A DNA stretch of 64,000 nt. Source: CAZLRH01 sp964562015. Lineage in GTDB: Bacteria; Verrucomicrobiota; Verrucomicrobiia; Opitutales; JABDGR01. The stretch lies in contig CAZLRH010000010.1 of NCBI GenBank assembly GCA_964562015.1, forward strand, positions 62,001-126,000. The letters run 5' to 3'. A program made the position numbers and the translations under genes. How positions within the stretch are numbered: the first letter of the stretch is position 1; each line of letters opens with the position of its first letter. This document shows, one piece after another, positions 52,341 through 60,867 of the stretch. The notes under the pieces are model-generated. The model worked only from the letters and a program-made list of their open reading frames with translations, made no database searches and was not told the origin of the DNA.

Positions 52341-52727
52341 ATGCCTACTATTAATCAGCTCGTGCGGCGCCCCCGCCGCACCCCGCGTTTCAAATCCAAG
52401 GCCCCCGCCTTGGCTGGCAACCCGTTTAAACGCGGCGTGTGTGTCCAAGTCATGACCCGCACCCCCAAGAAGCCCAATTCCGCCATCCGCAAGGTCGCGA
52501 AGGTGCGCCTCACCAATGGCTACGAAGTCATTGCCTACATTCCCGACGAGGGCCACAACCTCCAGGAGCACAGCGTGGTGCTCGTGCGCGGCGGCCGCGT
52601 CAAGGACTTGCCGGGCGTGCGTTATCACATCGTCCGCGGCCCGCTCGACTGCGTGGGCGTGGAGAAGCGCCGTCGCAGCCGTTCGAAATACGGCGTGAAG
52701 CGGCCCAAGGAGAAAAAGGCCGCTTAA
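52341..52727 (+). CDS. rpsL: 30S ribosomal protein S12
   Basis: S12 lies in the decoding centre. MPTINQLVRRPRRTPRFKSK, TPKKPNSAIRKVAKVRL and GGRVKDLPGVRYH are conserved. The two lysines that bind streptomycin (in TPKKPNSA and GRVKDL) are wild type, so target-based resistance is not expected. GGAGA lies 8 nt upstream, one of the few Shine-Dalgarno-like sites here. It opens the str cluster. Confidence 0.97.
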   Translation: MPTINQLVRRPRRTPRFKSKAPALAGNPFKRGVCVQVMTRTPKKPNSAIRKVAKVRLTNGYEVIAYIPDEGHNLQEHSVVLVRGGRVKDLPGVRYHIVRGPLDCVGVEKRRRSRSKYGVKRPKEKKAA

Positions 52728-52860
52728 TTATTAGTTGGATGGCTTCCTGGCTGAATTGCTTGAGGCCATTCGGTAATGGTCAATGATTAACCTTTCCCTC
52801 AAGTCCAAGACTTCCAAGAACTAGAAACCAGAGCACTAACCACTAAAGCACTTCTTTCCC

Positions 52861-53334
52861 ATGTCTCGCCGCCGCAAAGCCGATAAACGCGAACGTTCCC
52901 CGGATCCGCGTTACAACAGCCCGCTGGTCACGCACCTGATCAGCACCATCATGCGCAAGGGCAAGAAGACCGTGGCGCAGGGCATTGTCTATTCCGCCTT
53001 CGAGAAGGTCAGCGAGAAGCTGCAAAAAGGCGACCCGATTGACTTGCTCCTCGGCGCGCTCGAGAACGCCCGCCCGAAGCTGGAAGTCAAGAGCCGCCGC
53101 GTCGGTGGCGCCACCTACCAGGTGCCGGTGGAAATTTCCTTCGAGCGCCAGCAGAGCCTCGCTTTTCGTTGGATTGTCGACGCCGCCCTCAGCCGCAAAG
53201 GCATTCCCATGCGCGAGGCGCTCGCCGCCGAAATCGTGGATGCTTATAATAACACCGGCAACGTCGTCAAAAAGCGCGAGGACATGCACCGCATGGCCCA
53301 GGCCAACCGTGCCTTCGCCCACCTGCGCTGGTAA
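52861..53334 (+). CDS. rpsG: 30S ribosomal protein S7
   Basis: S7 starts assembly of the 30S head. MSRRRKADKRERSPDPRYNS, then LVTHLISTIMRKGKKT and VGGATYQVPVEI are conserved, and the 157-residue length is standard. The 125-bp leader is built of repeated words (actaaagcac, agagcactaa) and lacks a Shine-Dalgarno site. Confidence 0.97.
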   Translation: MSRRRKADKRERSPDPRYNSPLVTHLISTIMRKGKKTVAQGIVYSAFEKVSEKLQKGDPIDLLLGALENARPKLEVKSRRVGGATYQVPVEISFERQQSLAFRWIVDAALSRKGIPMREALAAEIVDAYNNTGNVVKKREDMHRMAQANRAFAHLRW

Positions 53335-53376
53335 TTTTTCCTTTCTTTTTTCAACCGCTTAACTTTCTGCTGCGTC

Positions 53377-55548
53377 ATGTCCACCGACACTCTGCCCGCG
53401 CCCGCGCTTTCGCCGGCCAATTCGCCCAACCGCCGTTTCCCCCTGGAATACACGCGCAATATCGGCATTGCCGCGCACATTGACGCCGGCAAGACCACCA
53501 CGACGGAGCGCGTGCTCTTTTACGCGGGCGTCATTCACAAGATGGGTGACGTGGACGAGGGCAACACCACAACTGACTGGATGGAGCAGGAACGCGAGCG
53601 CGGCATCACCATCACCGCCGCCGCCATTTCCGCCGGTTGGAAGACCAAGGAGGGTCCGTACGCCAATATTCAGCACGCCCTGAACATCATCGACACGCCC
53701 GGACACGTGGACTTCACGGCCGAGGTCGAGCGCTCCCTGCGCGTGCTCGACGGCGCCATCGCCGTGTTTTGTGCAGTCGCCGGCGTGCAGCCCCAGTCCG
53801 AGACGGTCTGGCGCCAGATGAACAAGTACAAGGTCTGCCGCATTGCCTACGTCAACAAGATGGACCGCACCGGCGCGAATTTCTTCAAGGCCGTCGATGA
53901 CATCCGCACCAAGCTGCGCGGCAACGCCCACCCGCTGTTCATTCCGCACGGCGCTTCCGAGACTTTTGTCGGCCTCATCGACTTGGTGAAGATGGTCTAT
54001 TGCGAATACGACCTCACCGACCCGAGCGGCGTGCGCTTCCACGAAAAGGAAATTCCCGCCAGCCACATTGAAGAAGCCAAGCACTGGCGCGAAAAGCTCA
54101 TCGAGGCCCTGGCCGATTTCGATGACGAACTCGCCGAGAAGTTTCTCGACGGCAAGGACATTTCCGTGCCCGAGCTGCAGCGCGTGATCCGGAAAGCGAC
54201 ATTGACGCAGAATTTCGTCGGAGTGATTCCCGGCAGCGCGCTCAAGAACAAGGGCGTGCAGATGGTGTTGGACGCCGTGGTCAATTATCTCCCGAACCCC
54301 CTCGAAGCCCGTCCGATGGACGCGCACAAGGACGACGAGACGATGACGACCGTCGTCGCGGACGACAAACACAAGCCCATCGGCCTCGTGTTCAAGCTGT
54401 GGACGGACCCGTTCGTGGGCCGCCTCGTGTTCTTCCGCCTTTACGCTGGCACGCTCAAGAAGGGCGAGGCCATGTACAATCCCCGCACCCGCCGCACGGA
54501 GCGCATCTCCCGCCTGATGTTCCTGAAGGCCGACGAGCGCGTGGACGTGGACGCCATTTATTCGGGCGAAATCTGCGCCATCGTTGGCGCCCGTGACGTG
54601 GTTACCGGTGATACGCTGTGCGACGAAGACCTCGACTTGCGCCTCGAGCCCCCGACCTTCCCCGAGCCGGTTATCTCGATGTCCATCGAGCCGAAGACCA
54701 AGGCCGACCAGGAAAAACTCTCCATCGGCCTCCAGCGCCTCGCCGACGAGGATCCCACTTTCCGCCTCTCCTCCAACGCGGAGACGGGCCAGACCATCAT
54801 TGCCGGCATGGGCGAGTTGCACCTGGAAATCATTCGCGACCGCCTGTTCCGCGAATTCAACGTCCAGGCCGACGCCGGCCGCCCGCAGATCGCCTACCGC
54901 GAAACCATTTTGGCCGCCTCCGAGGGCGTGGGCAAATTCATCCGCCAGTCCGGCGGCCGCGGCCAGTACGGTCACTGCGAAATCAAGCTCGAGCCCAACG
55001 AAAAAGGCAAGGGCATGGAGCTGATCAACGAAGTCGTGGGCGGCACCATCCCGAAGGAATTCATCAAGCCGTCGTTCGAAGGCATCGAAGAAGCCGCGCG
55101 CAACGGCGTCATTGCCGGCTACCCGGTGATCGACTTCAAGGTGCGCCTGGTCTACGGCAGCTTCCACGAAGTGGACTCGAATGAAATGGCGTTCAAGATG
55201 GCCGGCATTTTCGCGTTCAAGGAAGCGATGAAGAACGCCAAGCCGATTTTGCTCGAGCCGATCATGAAGGCCGAAGTCGTCACGCCCGAGGAGTATCAGG
55301 GCGACATCATGGGCGACCTCAACCGCCGCCGCGGCCAGATTCAGGGCGCGGAGACGAAGAACGGCCTCGTGTACATTAACGTCAACGTGCCGCTCGAAAC
55401 GATGTTCGGTTACGCGACGTCAGTGCGCTCGCTGTCTAAAGGCCGCGCCTCTTACACGATGGAGCCCTCGCACTTCGAGCAAGTCCCCGCGGGTCTGTTG
55501 AAGACCATCGTGGAAAGCTCGACGCGCACCGCCGCGCGCACGATCTAA
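53377..55548 (+). CDS. fusA: elongation factor G
   Basis: EF-G drives translocation with GTP. G motifs are AHIDAGKTTTTER (G1), DTPGHVDF (G3) and NKMDRTG (G4). The 723-residue length has an N-terminal extension of about 25 residues rich in Pro and Ser before RNIGIAAHID-type sequence. Domains III-V follow with EPVISMSIEPKTKAD and GGTIPKEFIKPSF. No tuf gene follows, unlike most str operons. Its leader is T/C-rich. Confidence 0.97.
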   Translation: MSTDTLPAPALSPANSPNRRFPLEYTRNIGIAAHIDAGKTTTTERVLFYAGVIHKMGDVDEGNTTTDWMEQERERGITITAAAISAGWKTKEGPYANIQHALNIIDTPGHVDFTAEVERSLRVLDGAIAVFCAVAGVQPQSETVWRQMNKYKVCRIAYVNKMDRTGANFFKAVDDIRTKLRGNAHPLFIPHGASETFVGLIDLVKMVYCEYDLTDPSGVRFHEKEIPASHIEEAKHWREKLIEALADFDDELAEKFLDGKDISVPELQRVIRKATLTQNFVGVIPGSALKNKGVQMVLDAVVNYLPNPLEARPMDAHKDDETMTTVVADDKHKPIGLVFKLWTDPFVGRLVFFRLYAGTLKKGEAMYNPRTRRTERISRLMFLKADERVDVDAIYSGEICAIVGARDVVTGDTLCDEDLDLRLEPPTFPEPVISMSIEPKTKADQEKLSIGLQRLADEDPTFRLSSNAETGQTIIAGMGELHLEIIRDRLFREFNVQADAGRPQIAYRETILAASEGVGKFIRQSGGRGQYGHCEIKLEPNEKGKGMELINEVVGGTIPKEFIKPSFEGIEEAARNGVIAGYPVIDFKVRLVYGSFHEVDSNEMAFKMAGIFAFKEAMKNAKPILLEPIMKAEVVTPEEYQGDIMGDLNRRRGQIQGAETKNGLVYINVNVPLETMFGYATSVRSLSKGRASYTMEPSHFEQVPAGLLKTIVESSTRTAARTI

Positions 55549-55812
55549 GGGATTTGAGAATGCAGATTTATGATTTAAGAACTTGTGCAACGTCAGCCTT
55601 CCGGCTAACGAGTCCTCCCCTCCCACTTAAAACTAGAAACTAAAAAACCAAGCACTAGAACACCAAGCACTAAAGCACTTCTTCCTCCCTGTTCTTTGTC
55701 ATCGCCCGGTTTGGGTTGGCGCGGTTTGCGGCTGATAGTTTGGCTGTCGCGCGCCCCCTGCACGGCTGGCATCTTTTACCTTACACCTTAAACCTTCCAC
55801 ACCAACACTCCC
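55549..55812 (+). other. non-coding gap between fusA and rpsJ, where tuf is usually found
   Basis: No open frame that resembles EF-Tu is present in these 264 bp. The gap holds reiterated word runs (ccaagcactagaacaccaag near 55645 and ttaccttacaccttaaacct near 55778) and no recognisable S10-type leader hairpin. Confidence 0.5.
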
Positions 55813-56121
55813 ATGGCCAGCCAGCGCATCCGCATCAAGCTCAAGGGCTTTGACTATCGCATCATCGACCAGTCGGCGTCTGAAATCGTCGAGACCGCCA
55901 AGCGCTCCGGCGCCCGCGTCGCGGGGCCCGTGCCGATGCCCACGCGCATCGAGAAACTTTCAGTGAACCGTTCGCCGCACGTGGACAAAAAGTCCATGGA
56001 GCAATTCGAACTCCGCACGCACAAGCGCCTCATCGACATCATCGAGCCCACCGCGCAGACCGTCGACGAATTGAAGAAGCTAAACCTCCCCGCCGGCGTG
56101 GACATTCAGATTACGGTGTAG
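55813..56121 (+). CDS. rpsJ: 30S ribosomal protein S10
   Basis: The 102-residue S10 is standard: IRIKLKGFDYRIIDQSASEI, VAGPVPMPTRIEKLSVNRSP and THKRLIDIIEPT. It belongs to the 30S head and, in other bacteria, pairs with NusB in antitermination. The leader is C/A/T-rich with no Shine-Dalgarno site. Confidence 0.97.
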   Translation: MASQRIRIKLKGFDYRIIDQSASEIVETAKRSGARVAGPVPMPTRIEKLSVNRSPHVDKKSMEQFELRTHKRLIDIIEPTAQTVDELKKLNLPAGVDIQITV

Positions 56122-56469
56122 GATGACGACCGTTCAGCTTGCGCCCGGGACCGATTTCACGATTTGACAAAAAACCGCTTGACGGGCGGGCGAGTTTCCG
56201 GTCTATTCAACGTTTTTCCTCGTTCAATTCTCAACGCATACATCGAATTTACTGCCGCCAGCGGGTCTGGGCGGCGGGATCGGAAAGCATCCGCCCTCTC
56301 AACCGGGTGAACGGCTCCGATTCTTTTCCAACCTTTTCCTGACCCGAAAAAACTTCCTCCATAATCTTTAACGCCTAACGCAGGTTCCGGTTTATCCCCG
56401 GACGCAAAGGGCATCCCGCCGCCTCCGGTTCAACCGGTCGGGGCGCCGCACCACCTGCCACTTAGCACC
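56122..56469 (+). promoter_or_regulatory. long gap before rplC with internal promoter candidate
   Basis: The 348-bp gap between rpsJ and rplC is unusual, since these genes are normally adjacent. It contains TTGACA at 56164-56169 and, after it, TTGACG (56179-56184) spaced 17 bp from TCTATT (56202-56207), so a promoter for the L3-L4 part of the operon is likely. The transcribed part (about 255 nt) would be a leader with a short palindrome CCGGTTCAACCGG near 56425-56440 but no clear L4-type structure was recognised. Confidence 0.45.
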
Positions 56470-57114
56470 ATGAGCCTGATTCTACTCGGTAAGAAGGTCG
56501 GAATGACCCAAATTTTTGACGGCGAGAACCGCTTGGTTCCCGTGACCGTCGTTGAGGCTGGCCCGTGCCCCGTCACGCAGGTCAAGACGGTCGACTCCGA
56601 TGGCTACAACGCCGTCCAGATCGGCTTCGGCGCCCAAAAGGAGCACCGCATGTCGAAGCCCGAACTCGGGCACTTGAAAAAGTCCGGCGCGACGCCGGTG
56701 ACGCATTTGACGGAATTTCGCACGAAGGCCGCGCCAGAACACAAGGTGGGCGATATTTTGACGGTCGGCAAATTTGCCGAAGGCACCAAGGTAGACATCA
56801 TCGGCGCCAGCAAGGGCCGCGGTTTTCAGGGCGTCATGAAGCGCCACAACATGGACGGCCAGCCGGACTCCCACGGTCACATGATGCACCGCCGCCCCGG
56901 CTCCATCGGCATGCGCCAGACGCCCGGCCACGTATTCAAGGGCAAACGCATGCCGGGCCACATGGGCACGGAGCGCCGCACGGTGCAAAATCTCACAGTA
57001 GTCCGCATTATCGGCGACAAGAATTTGATTCTTTTGAAGGGCAGCTTGCCGGGCGCGAATGGCGATATCGTCTGGGTCCGTGAAGCCAAAAAGACCCGCG
57101 TAGCCAAAGCCTAA
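56470..57114 (+). CDS. rplC: 50S ribosomal protein L3
   Basis: The 214-residue L3 begins MSLILLGKKVGMTQIFDGEN and has KGRGFQGVMKRHNM, GSIGMRQTPGHVFKGKRMPG and HMGTERRT, the loop that reaches the peptidyl-transferase centre. The gene begins 348 bp after rpsJ. The leader has no Shine-Dalgarno site. Confidence 0.97.
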   Translation: MSLILLGKKVGMTQIFDGENRLVPVTVVEAGPCPVTQVKTVDSDGYNAVQIGFGAQKEHRMSKPELGHLKKSGATPVTHLTEFRTKAAPEHKVGDILTVGKFAEGTKVDIIGASKGRGFQGVMKRHNMDGQPDSHGHMMHRRPGSIGMRQTPGHVFKGKRMPGHMGTERRTVQNLTVVRIIGDKNLILLKGSLPGANGDIVWVREAKKTRVAKA

Positions 57115-57158
57115 ACCGCCCCGCGCCGCCCATCCACCCACACCCGGAGAATTTTTCG

Positions 57159-57788
57159 ATGAAGCTCAAAGTTTACAGCCCCGACGGCGCGACCACCACC
57201 GAGAAGGATTTTGCCTTGCGTGAATTCGAAGGCAAAAAGGGCACGCAGGCCCTCAAGGACACCGTGGTCGCCTACCTGGCCAACGCCCGCCAAGGCACGT
57301 CCAAGACGAAGGACTTCGGCGAAGTCAAAGGCACCGGCAAAAAGCCCTGGCGCCAAAAGGGCACCGGCAACGCCCGTCACGGTTCGCGCCGCAGCCCGCT
57401 CTGGGTCAAGGGCGCCGTCGTATTCGGCCCGCGTCCGCGCGACTGGTCGCACGATGTGAACATCAAGGTCAAGAAGCTCGCGTTCCAGCGCGCCTTGTTC
57501 AACCGCGCCACCGAAGGCGGCTTGAGCCTGATCGAGAAGCTCAGCACCGCGCAGCCGAAGTCAAAAATTTTCAGCCAGCTTCTCACCCGCATTCACCCCA
57601 AGGGCAAAGTGCTCGTGGTGGACGAAGTGTTCGAGGAAAAGACCGAGCGCGCCGCGCGCAACATCGGCCGCGTGCACCTCGCCGTCGCCGGCACCATCAA
57701 TGCGCTCGACCTCGTGCGCTTTGAAAAAATTCTCATCAGCGAGCAAGGCTTCCAGCATGTGCTGGCCCGGGCCACCGACTCCGACTAG
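57159..57788 (+). CDS. rplD: 50S ribosomal protein L4
   Basis: L4 is standard in length (209 residues), with KPWRQKGTGNARHGSRRSPL and GAVVFGPRPRDWSHDV as the exit-tunnel loop. KKLAFQRALFNRA follows. In many bacteria L4 also regulates the operon. A GGAG element lies 9 nt upstream of the start. Confidence 0.97.
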   Translation: MKLKVYSPDGATTTEKDFALREFEGKKGTQALKDTVVAYLANARQGTSKTKDFGEVKGTGKKPWRQKGTGNARHGSRRSPLWVKGAVVFGPRPRDWSHDVNIKVKKLAFQRALFNRATEGGLSLIEKLSTAQPKSKIFSQLLTRIHPKGKVLVVDEVFEEKTERAARNIGRVHLAVAGTINALDLVRFEKILISEQGFQHVLARATDSD

Positions 57789-57792
57789 CGCC

Positions 57793-58083
57793 ATGAAATC
57801 TCCTCTCGAAGTCCTCAAGCGTTACCGCATCACGGAGAAAGCCTCCGCGTTGAACGCCAACTTGAACAAATACGTGTTCGAAGTGACGCCGCAGTCCGAC
57901 AAGGGCGACGTCGCCCGCGCCATCACCGAGCAGTACAAGACCAAGGTCGCGCGCGTGAACATCCTGAACCATCCCGGCAAGCGCAAGAGCGGCCGCACGA
58001 TGGGCGGCCACCCCGGTCGCACCCCGCGCCGCAAGATGGCCATCGTCACCCTCGAGGCCGGCCAGAAGATTGAGATTATCTAA
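57793..58083 (+). CDS. rplW: 50S ribosomal protein L23
   Basis: The 96-residue L23 contains VLKRYRITEKASALNANLNK, VFEVTPQSDKGDVARAI and RKMAIVTL. It sits at the tunnel exit and binds SRP and trigger factor. ATG 57793 lies 4 bp past the rplD stop, which also fits translational coupling. Confidence 0.97.
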   Translation: MKSPLEVLKRYRITEKASALNANLNKYVFEVTPQSDKGDVARAITEQYKTKVARVNILNHPGKRKSGRTMGGHPGRTPRRKMAIVTLEAGQKIEII

Positions 58084-58126
58084 GCTGCGCGTTTCGCCTC
58101 TTCCCAACTTTTAACTCTTTCCCGTC

Positions 58127-58984
58127 ATGGCTCTCAAGCAACATCGCCCGCTCACTCCCGGACAGCGTTTTTACATCCAAAACACGCGCGCGGGACTGTC
58201 GAAAAAAGCGCCGGAAGCGACGCTCCTCGAGTCGAACCACCGGGCCCAGGGCCGCAATTGCTACGGCCGCATCACCTCGCGCCGCCGCGGCGGTGGTCAC
58301 AAGCGGTTGTACCGCGTCATCGATTTCAAGCGCGACAAACTCGAAATTCCGGCCACCGTGCAGGCCATCGAGTATGATCCGAACCGCTCGGCCCGCCTCG
58401 CGCTCCTGGCGTATGCGGATGGCGAAAAACGTTACATTTTGGCTCCGAACGGCCTCGTGGCGGGCGACAAGGTTCTCGCGACGGTCAAACCCGTCACCGA
58501 GTATCCCGTGGGCCTGTCAGTCCTGTTGAAGAACATTCCGCCGGCGACTTTCATTCACAGTGTCGAGATGCTTCCCGGCCAGGGCGCGCGGATTGCCCGT
58601 GGCGCCGGCGCGGCGGCCCAACTGATGGGCATTGAAGGCGAGCGCGCGACGTTGAAGATGCCCAGCGGCGAAATTCGTTACGTGCACGCGAACTGCCGCG
58701 CCACCGTCGGTGTGGTGGGTAATTTGGACCACCAGAACCAAAGCCTCGGCAAGGCCGGGCGCAACCGCTGGAAGGGCCGGCGCCCGCGTGTGCGCGGCAT
58801 GGCCATGAATCCGGTCGATCACCCGATGGGTGGCGGCCAGGGCAAGAGCAAGGGCGGCGGCGGCTGGCAGCACCCCGTCTCCCCGTGGGGCCAGCTCGCG
58901 AAGGGCCTGCCCACGCGCACGAAGAGCAAGCCCACGAATTCGATGATCGTCACGCGCCGCAACGGCCGCAAAGTGAAGGTCTAA
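58127..58984 (+). CDS. rplB: 50S ribosomal protein L2
   Basis: L2 (285 residues) has the C-terminal VRGMAMNPVDHPMGGGQGKS near the peptidyl-transferase centre, including the conserved His in MNPVDHPMGGG. ITSRRRGGGHKRLYRVIDF near the N-terminus matches. It is somewhat longer than usual. Its leader is a C/T run. Confidence 0.97.
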   Translation: MALKQHRPLTPGQRFYIQNTRAGLSKKAPEATLLESNHRAQGRNCYGRITSRRRGGGHKRLYRVIDFKRDKLEIPATVQAIEYDPNRSARLALLAYADGEKRYILAPNGLVAGDKVLATVKPVTEYPVGLSVLLKNIPPATFIHSVEMLPGQGARIARGAGAAAQLMGIEGERATLKMPSGEIRYVHANCRATVGVVGNLDHQNQSLGKAGRNRWKGRRPRVRGMAMNPVDHPMGGGQGKSKGGGGWQHPVSPWGQLAKGLPTRTKSKPTNSMIVTRRNGRKVKV

Positions 58985-59020
58985 TCCTCTCCCCTTTCAC
59001 CACCGACATATTTATACGCC

Positions 59021-59293
59021 ATGGGACGCTCCATTAAAAAAGGCTACTTCGTCGAGCCGAAATTGCAGGACAAGATTGACGCCGCGCAAAAGGAAAGCTC
59101 GCGCAAGCCGATCCAGACCTGGTCGCGCCGCTCGACCATCACGCCCGATTTCGTGGGCCTGAATTTCAACGTCCACAACGGCCGCGCATTCATTCCGCTG
59201 TACATCACGGAAAACATGGTCGGCCACAAGCTGGGTGAATTCGCCCCCACGCGCAATTTCAAGGGCCACAACCCGCACACGCAGAAGAAATAG
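59021..59293 (+). CDS. rpsS: 30S ribosomal protein S19
   Basis: The 90-residue S19 has MGRSIKKGYFVEPKLQDKI, IQTWSRRSTITPDFVGL and MVGHKLGEFAPTRNFKGH, a standard sequence. It contacts the A-site tRNA region of the head. The next gene is not rplV, as in most bacteria, but an unexpected exported-protein gene. Confidence 0.97.
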   Translation: MGRSIKKGYFVEPKLQDKIDAAQKESSRKPIQTWSRRSTITPDFVGLNFNVHNGRAFIPLYITENMVGHKLGEFAPTRNFKGHNPHTQKK

Positions 59294-59322
59294 TTTTCCG
59301 TTCTTTCTCTTTTCTCCATCCG

Positions 59323-59757
59323 ATGATTTCCACCCGCCATTTTGCGCTTTCCGCCACGGCCGCGATCCTGTTCGCCGCCGCCGCGGGAGTGTCGGCCCAG
59401 TCGCCGGCGGCCGGAGCGGGTTTGGGCAATGCGGCGGCCTCCCTGCCCGCCGCGCCGTCAGCGTTGTCACTGAGTCGCCCGGCCTGGTTGGATGATGATT
59501 TGAATCCGCATCAGATTGCCCGCGTGGCTTCCGTGCAGCCCGGCGCCGCGGATGTGGTGGTGCTCGACAGCGGCTTGTACGAAGGCCTGCGCATCGGCAC
59601 ACCCTGCCTCGTCTCGCACAACGGCACGCCCGTCGGCGAAATGGTTGTGGTCGCCAGCGACAAGGCCCACGCCGCCGCGCTAATCGTTTCCCAAGCCAAG
59701 GGCGCGGTCATCACGGCCGGCGACGACGTCGGCCTCAAGCTTCGTTTCGCCCGCTAA
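59323..59757 (+). CDS. hypothetical exported protein encoded inside the S10 operon
   Basis: The 144-residue product has a signal peptide (MISTRHFALSATAAILFAAA then AGVSAQ) and a beta-rich mature region HQIARVASVQPGAADVVVLD and GTPVGEMVVVASDKAHA, with a GDDVGLKLRF end. The pattern of G-x-P-V-G-E strands recalls a small beta-barrel domain found in verrucomicrobial envelope proteins. It is unlike a ribosomal protein. It lies on the same strand between rpsS and rplV with gaps of 29 and 45 bp, so it is read with the ribosomal genes. Confidence 0.75.
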   Translation: MISTRHFALSATAAILFAAAAGVSAQSPAAGAGLGNAAASLPAAPSALSLSRPAWLDDDLNPHQIARVASVQPGAADVVVLDSGLYEGLRIGTPCLVSHNGTPVGEMVVVASDKAHAAALIVSQAKGAVITAGDDVGLKLRFAR

Positions 59758-59802
59758 TCCCGTTCTTCGTTCACTTTTCGCAACCCTTTTATCTTTCCGT
59801 CC

Positions 59803-60162
59803 ATGGATGTCCAATCTCTAGCCAGAAACGTTCGCGTTTCGCCCAAGCGCCTGCGCCAGGTCACCCGCGTGATCCAAGGCCGCCCCGCCGTGGAAGCGCT
59901 CGACCTGCTCCGCTTCATCCCGCGCAAGACCGCGCGCCTGGTGCGCAAGACCCTCGCCAGCGCCATCGCCAACGCGGAGAACAACCACAATCTTTCCTCG
60001 GCCAACCTCGTTGTGAAGCGCGCTTTGGCCGAACAGGGTCCCGTGCTGAAACGCTTCCGCCCGGCCTCGAAGGGCAGCGCCCATCCCCTGCGCAAGGGCA
60101 CCAGCCATATCCGCATCATTCTTTCCGACAACGCTGCCGCGGCCCCCGCCGCCGCGGAGTAA
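59803..60162 (+). CDS. rplV: 50S ribosomal protein L22
   Basis: L22 (119 residues) begins AVQSLARNVRVSPKRLRQVT-like sequence and has VIQGRPAVEALDLLRFIPRK, ENNHNLSSANLVV, and GSAHPLRKGTSHIRIIL, the latter the hairpin that lines the exit tunnel. The length and pattern are standard. A short Ala-rich tail is present. The start is C/T-rich upstream. Confidence 0.97.
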   Translation: MDVQSLARNVRVSPKRLRQVTRVIQGRPAVEALDLLRFIPRKTARLVRKTLASAIANAENNHNLSSANLVVKRALAEQGPVLKRFRPASKGSAHPLRKGTSHIRIILSDNAAAAPAAAE

Positions 60163-60189
60163 AAACCTTTCTTCCGACCACCTGACACC

Positions 60190-60822
60190 ATGGGACAAAA
60201 AACCAATCCGATCGGTTTCCGCCTCTCCGTTCGCCGCAACTGGGAGTCGCGCTGGTATGCCAACAAGAAGGACCTCCCCGGCCTGGTGAAGGAGGACTAC
60301 CGCATCCGCGAGCACCTGATGGACAAGCTGCGCTACGCGTCGGTGCCCCGCATTTTCATCGAGCGCGCGAGCAACCGCGTGCGCGTCAAGGTTTTCACCG
60401 CCCGTCCCGGCGTCGTCATCGGCCAGAAGGGCCGCCAGCTCGAGCAGATCAAGGCCGACCTCGCGAAGCTCACCGGCAAGGACGTTTTGCTGGACATCCA
60501 CGAAGTGAAAAAGCCCGAGATCGTGGCCTATATCGTGGCCGAGCAGATCGCGTTGCAGTTGGAACGCCGCATTTCTTTCCGCCGCGCCATGAAGAAGGCT
60601 GTGCAAAGCGCCTTGTCCATGGGCGCCGAGGGCATCCGCGTTCGTTGCGGCGGCCGTTTGGGCGGGGCGGAAATCGCCCGCGTCGAACTCGTCCGCCAGG
60701 GCCGCGTGCCGCTACATACGTTGCGCGCGAACATCGACTATGGTTTCGCCGAAGCGAACACCGTGGCCGGCAAAATCGGCATCAAGGTCTGGATCGGCAA
60801 AAAAGAGGACGAGCAGTACTAA
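60190..60822 (+). CDS. rpsC: 30S ribosomal protein S3
   Basis: S3 (210 residues) has MGQKTNPIGFRLSVRRNWES at the start and the KH domain core VVIGQKGRQLEQIKADL. AEGIRVRCGGRLGGAEIAR is the RNA-binding part. It binds mRNA at the entry tunnel. No Shine-Dalgarno site is visible. Confidence 0.97.
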   Translation: MGQKTNPIGFRLSVRRNWESRWYANKKDLPGLVKEDYRIREHLMDKLRYASVPRIFIERASNRVRVKVFTARPGVVIGQKGRQLEQIKADLAKLTGKDVLLDIHEVKKPEIVAYIVAEQIALQLERRISFRRAMKKAVQSALSMGAEGIRVRCGGRLGGAEIARVELVRQGRVPLHTLRANIDYGFAEANTVAGKIGIKVWIGKKEDEQY

Positions 60823-60867
60823 GCCTCCGCCTTCACCCTTTTTACTTTATCCTTTTTCTATTTCGTC

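Noticed and set aside
53359..55167. 602-residue open frame antisense to fusA
   Set aside because: The frame is a shadow of the high-GC codon pattern of fusA; composition is biased to Ala, Val, His and Gly, and no family is recognisable. The plus-strand gene is certain.
56418..56445. tRNA-like ggttcaa segment before rplC
   Set aside because: The surrounding sequence cannot form acceptor, D or anticodon stems; only the small palindrome is present.
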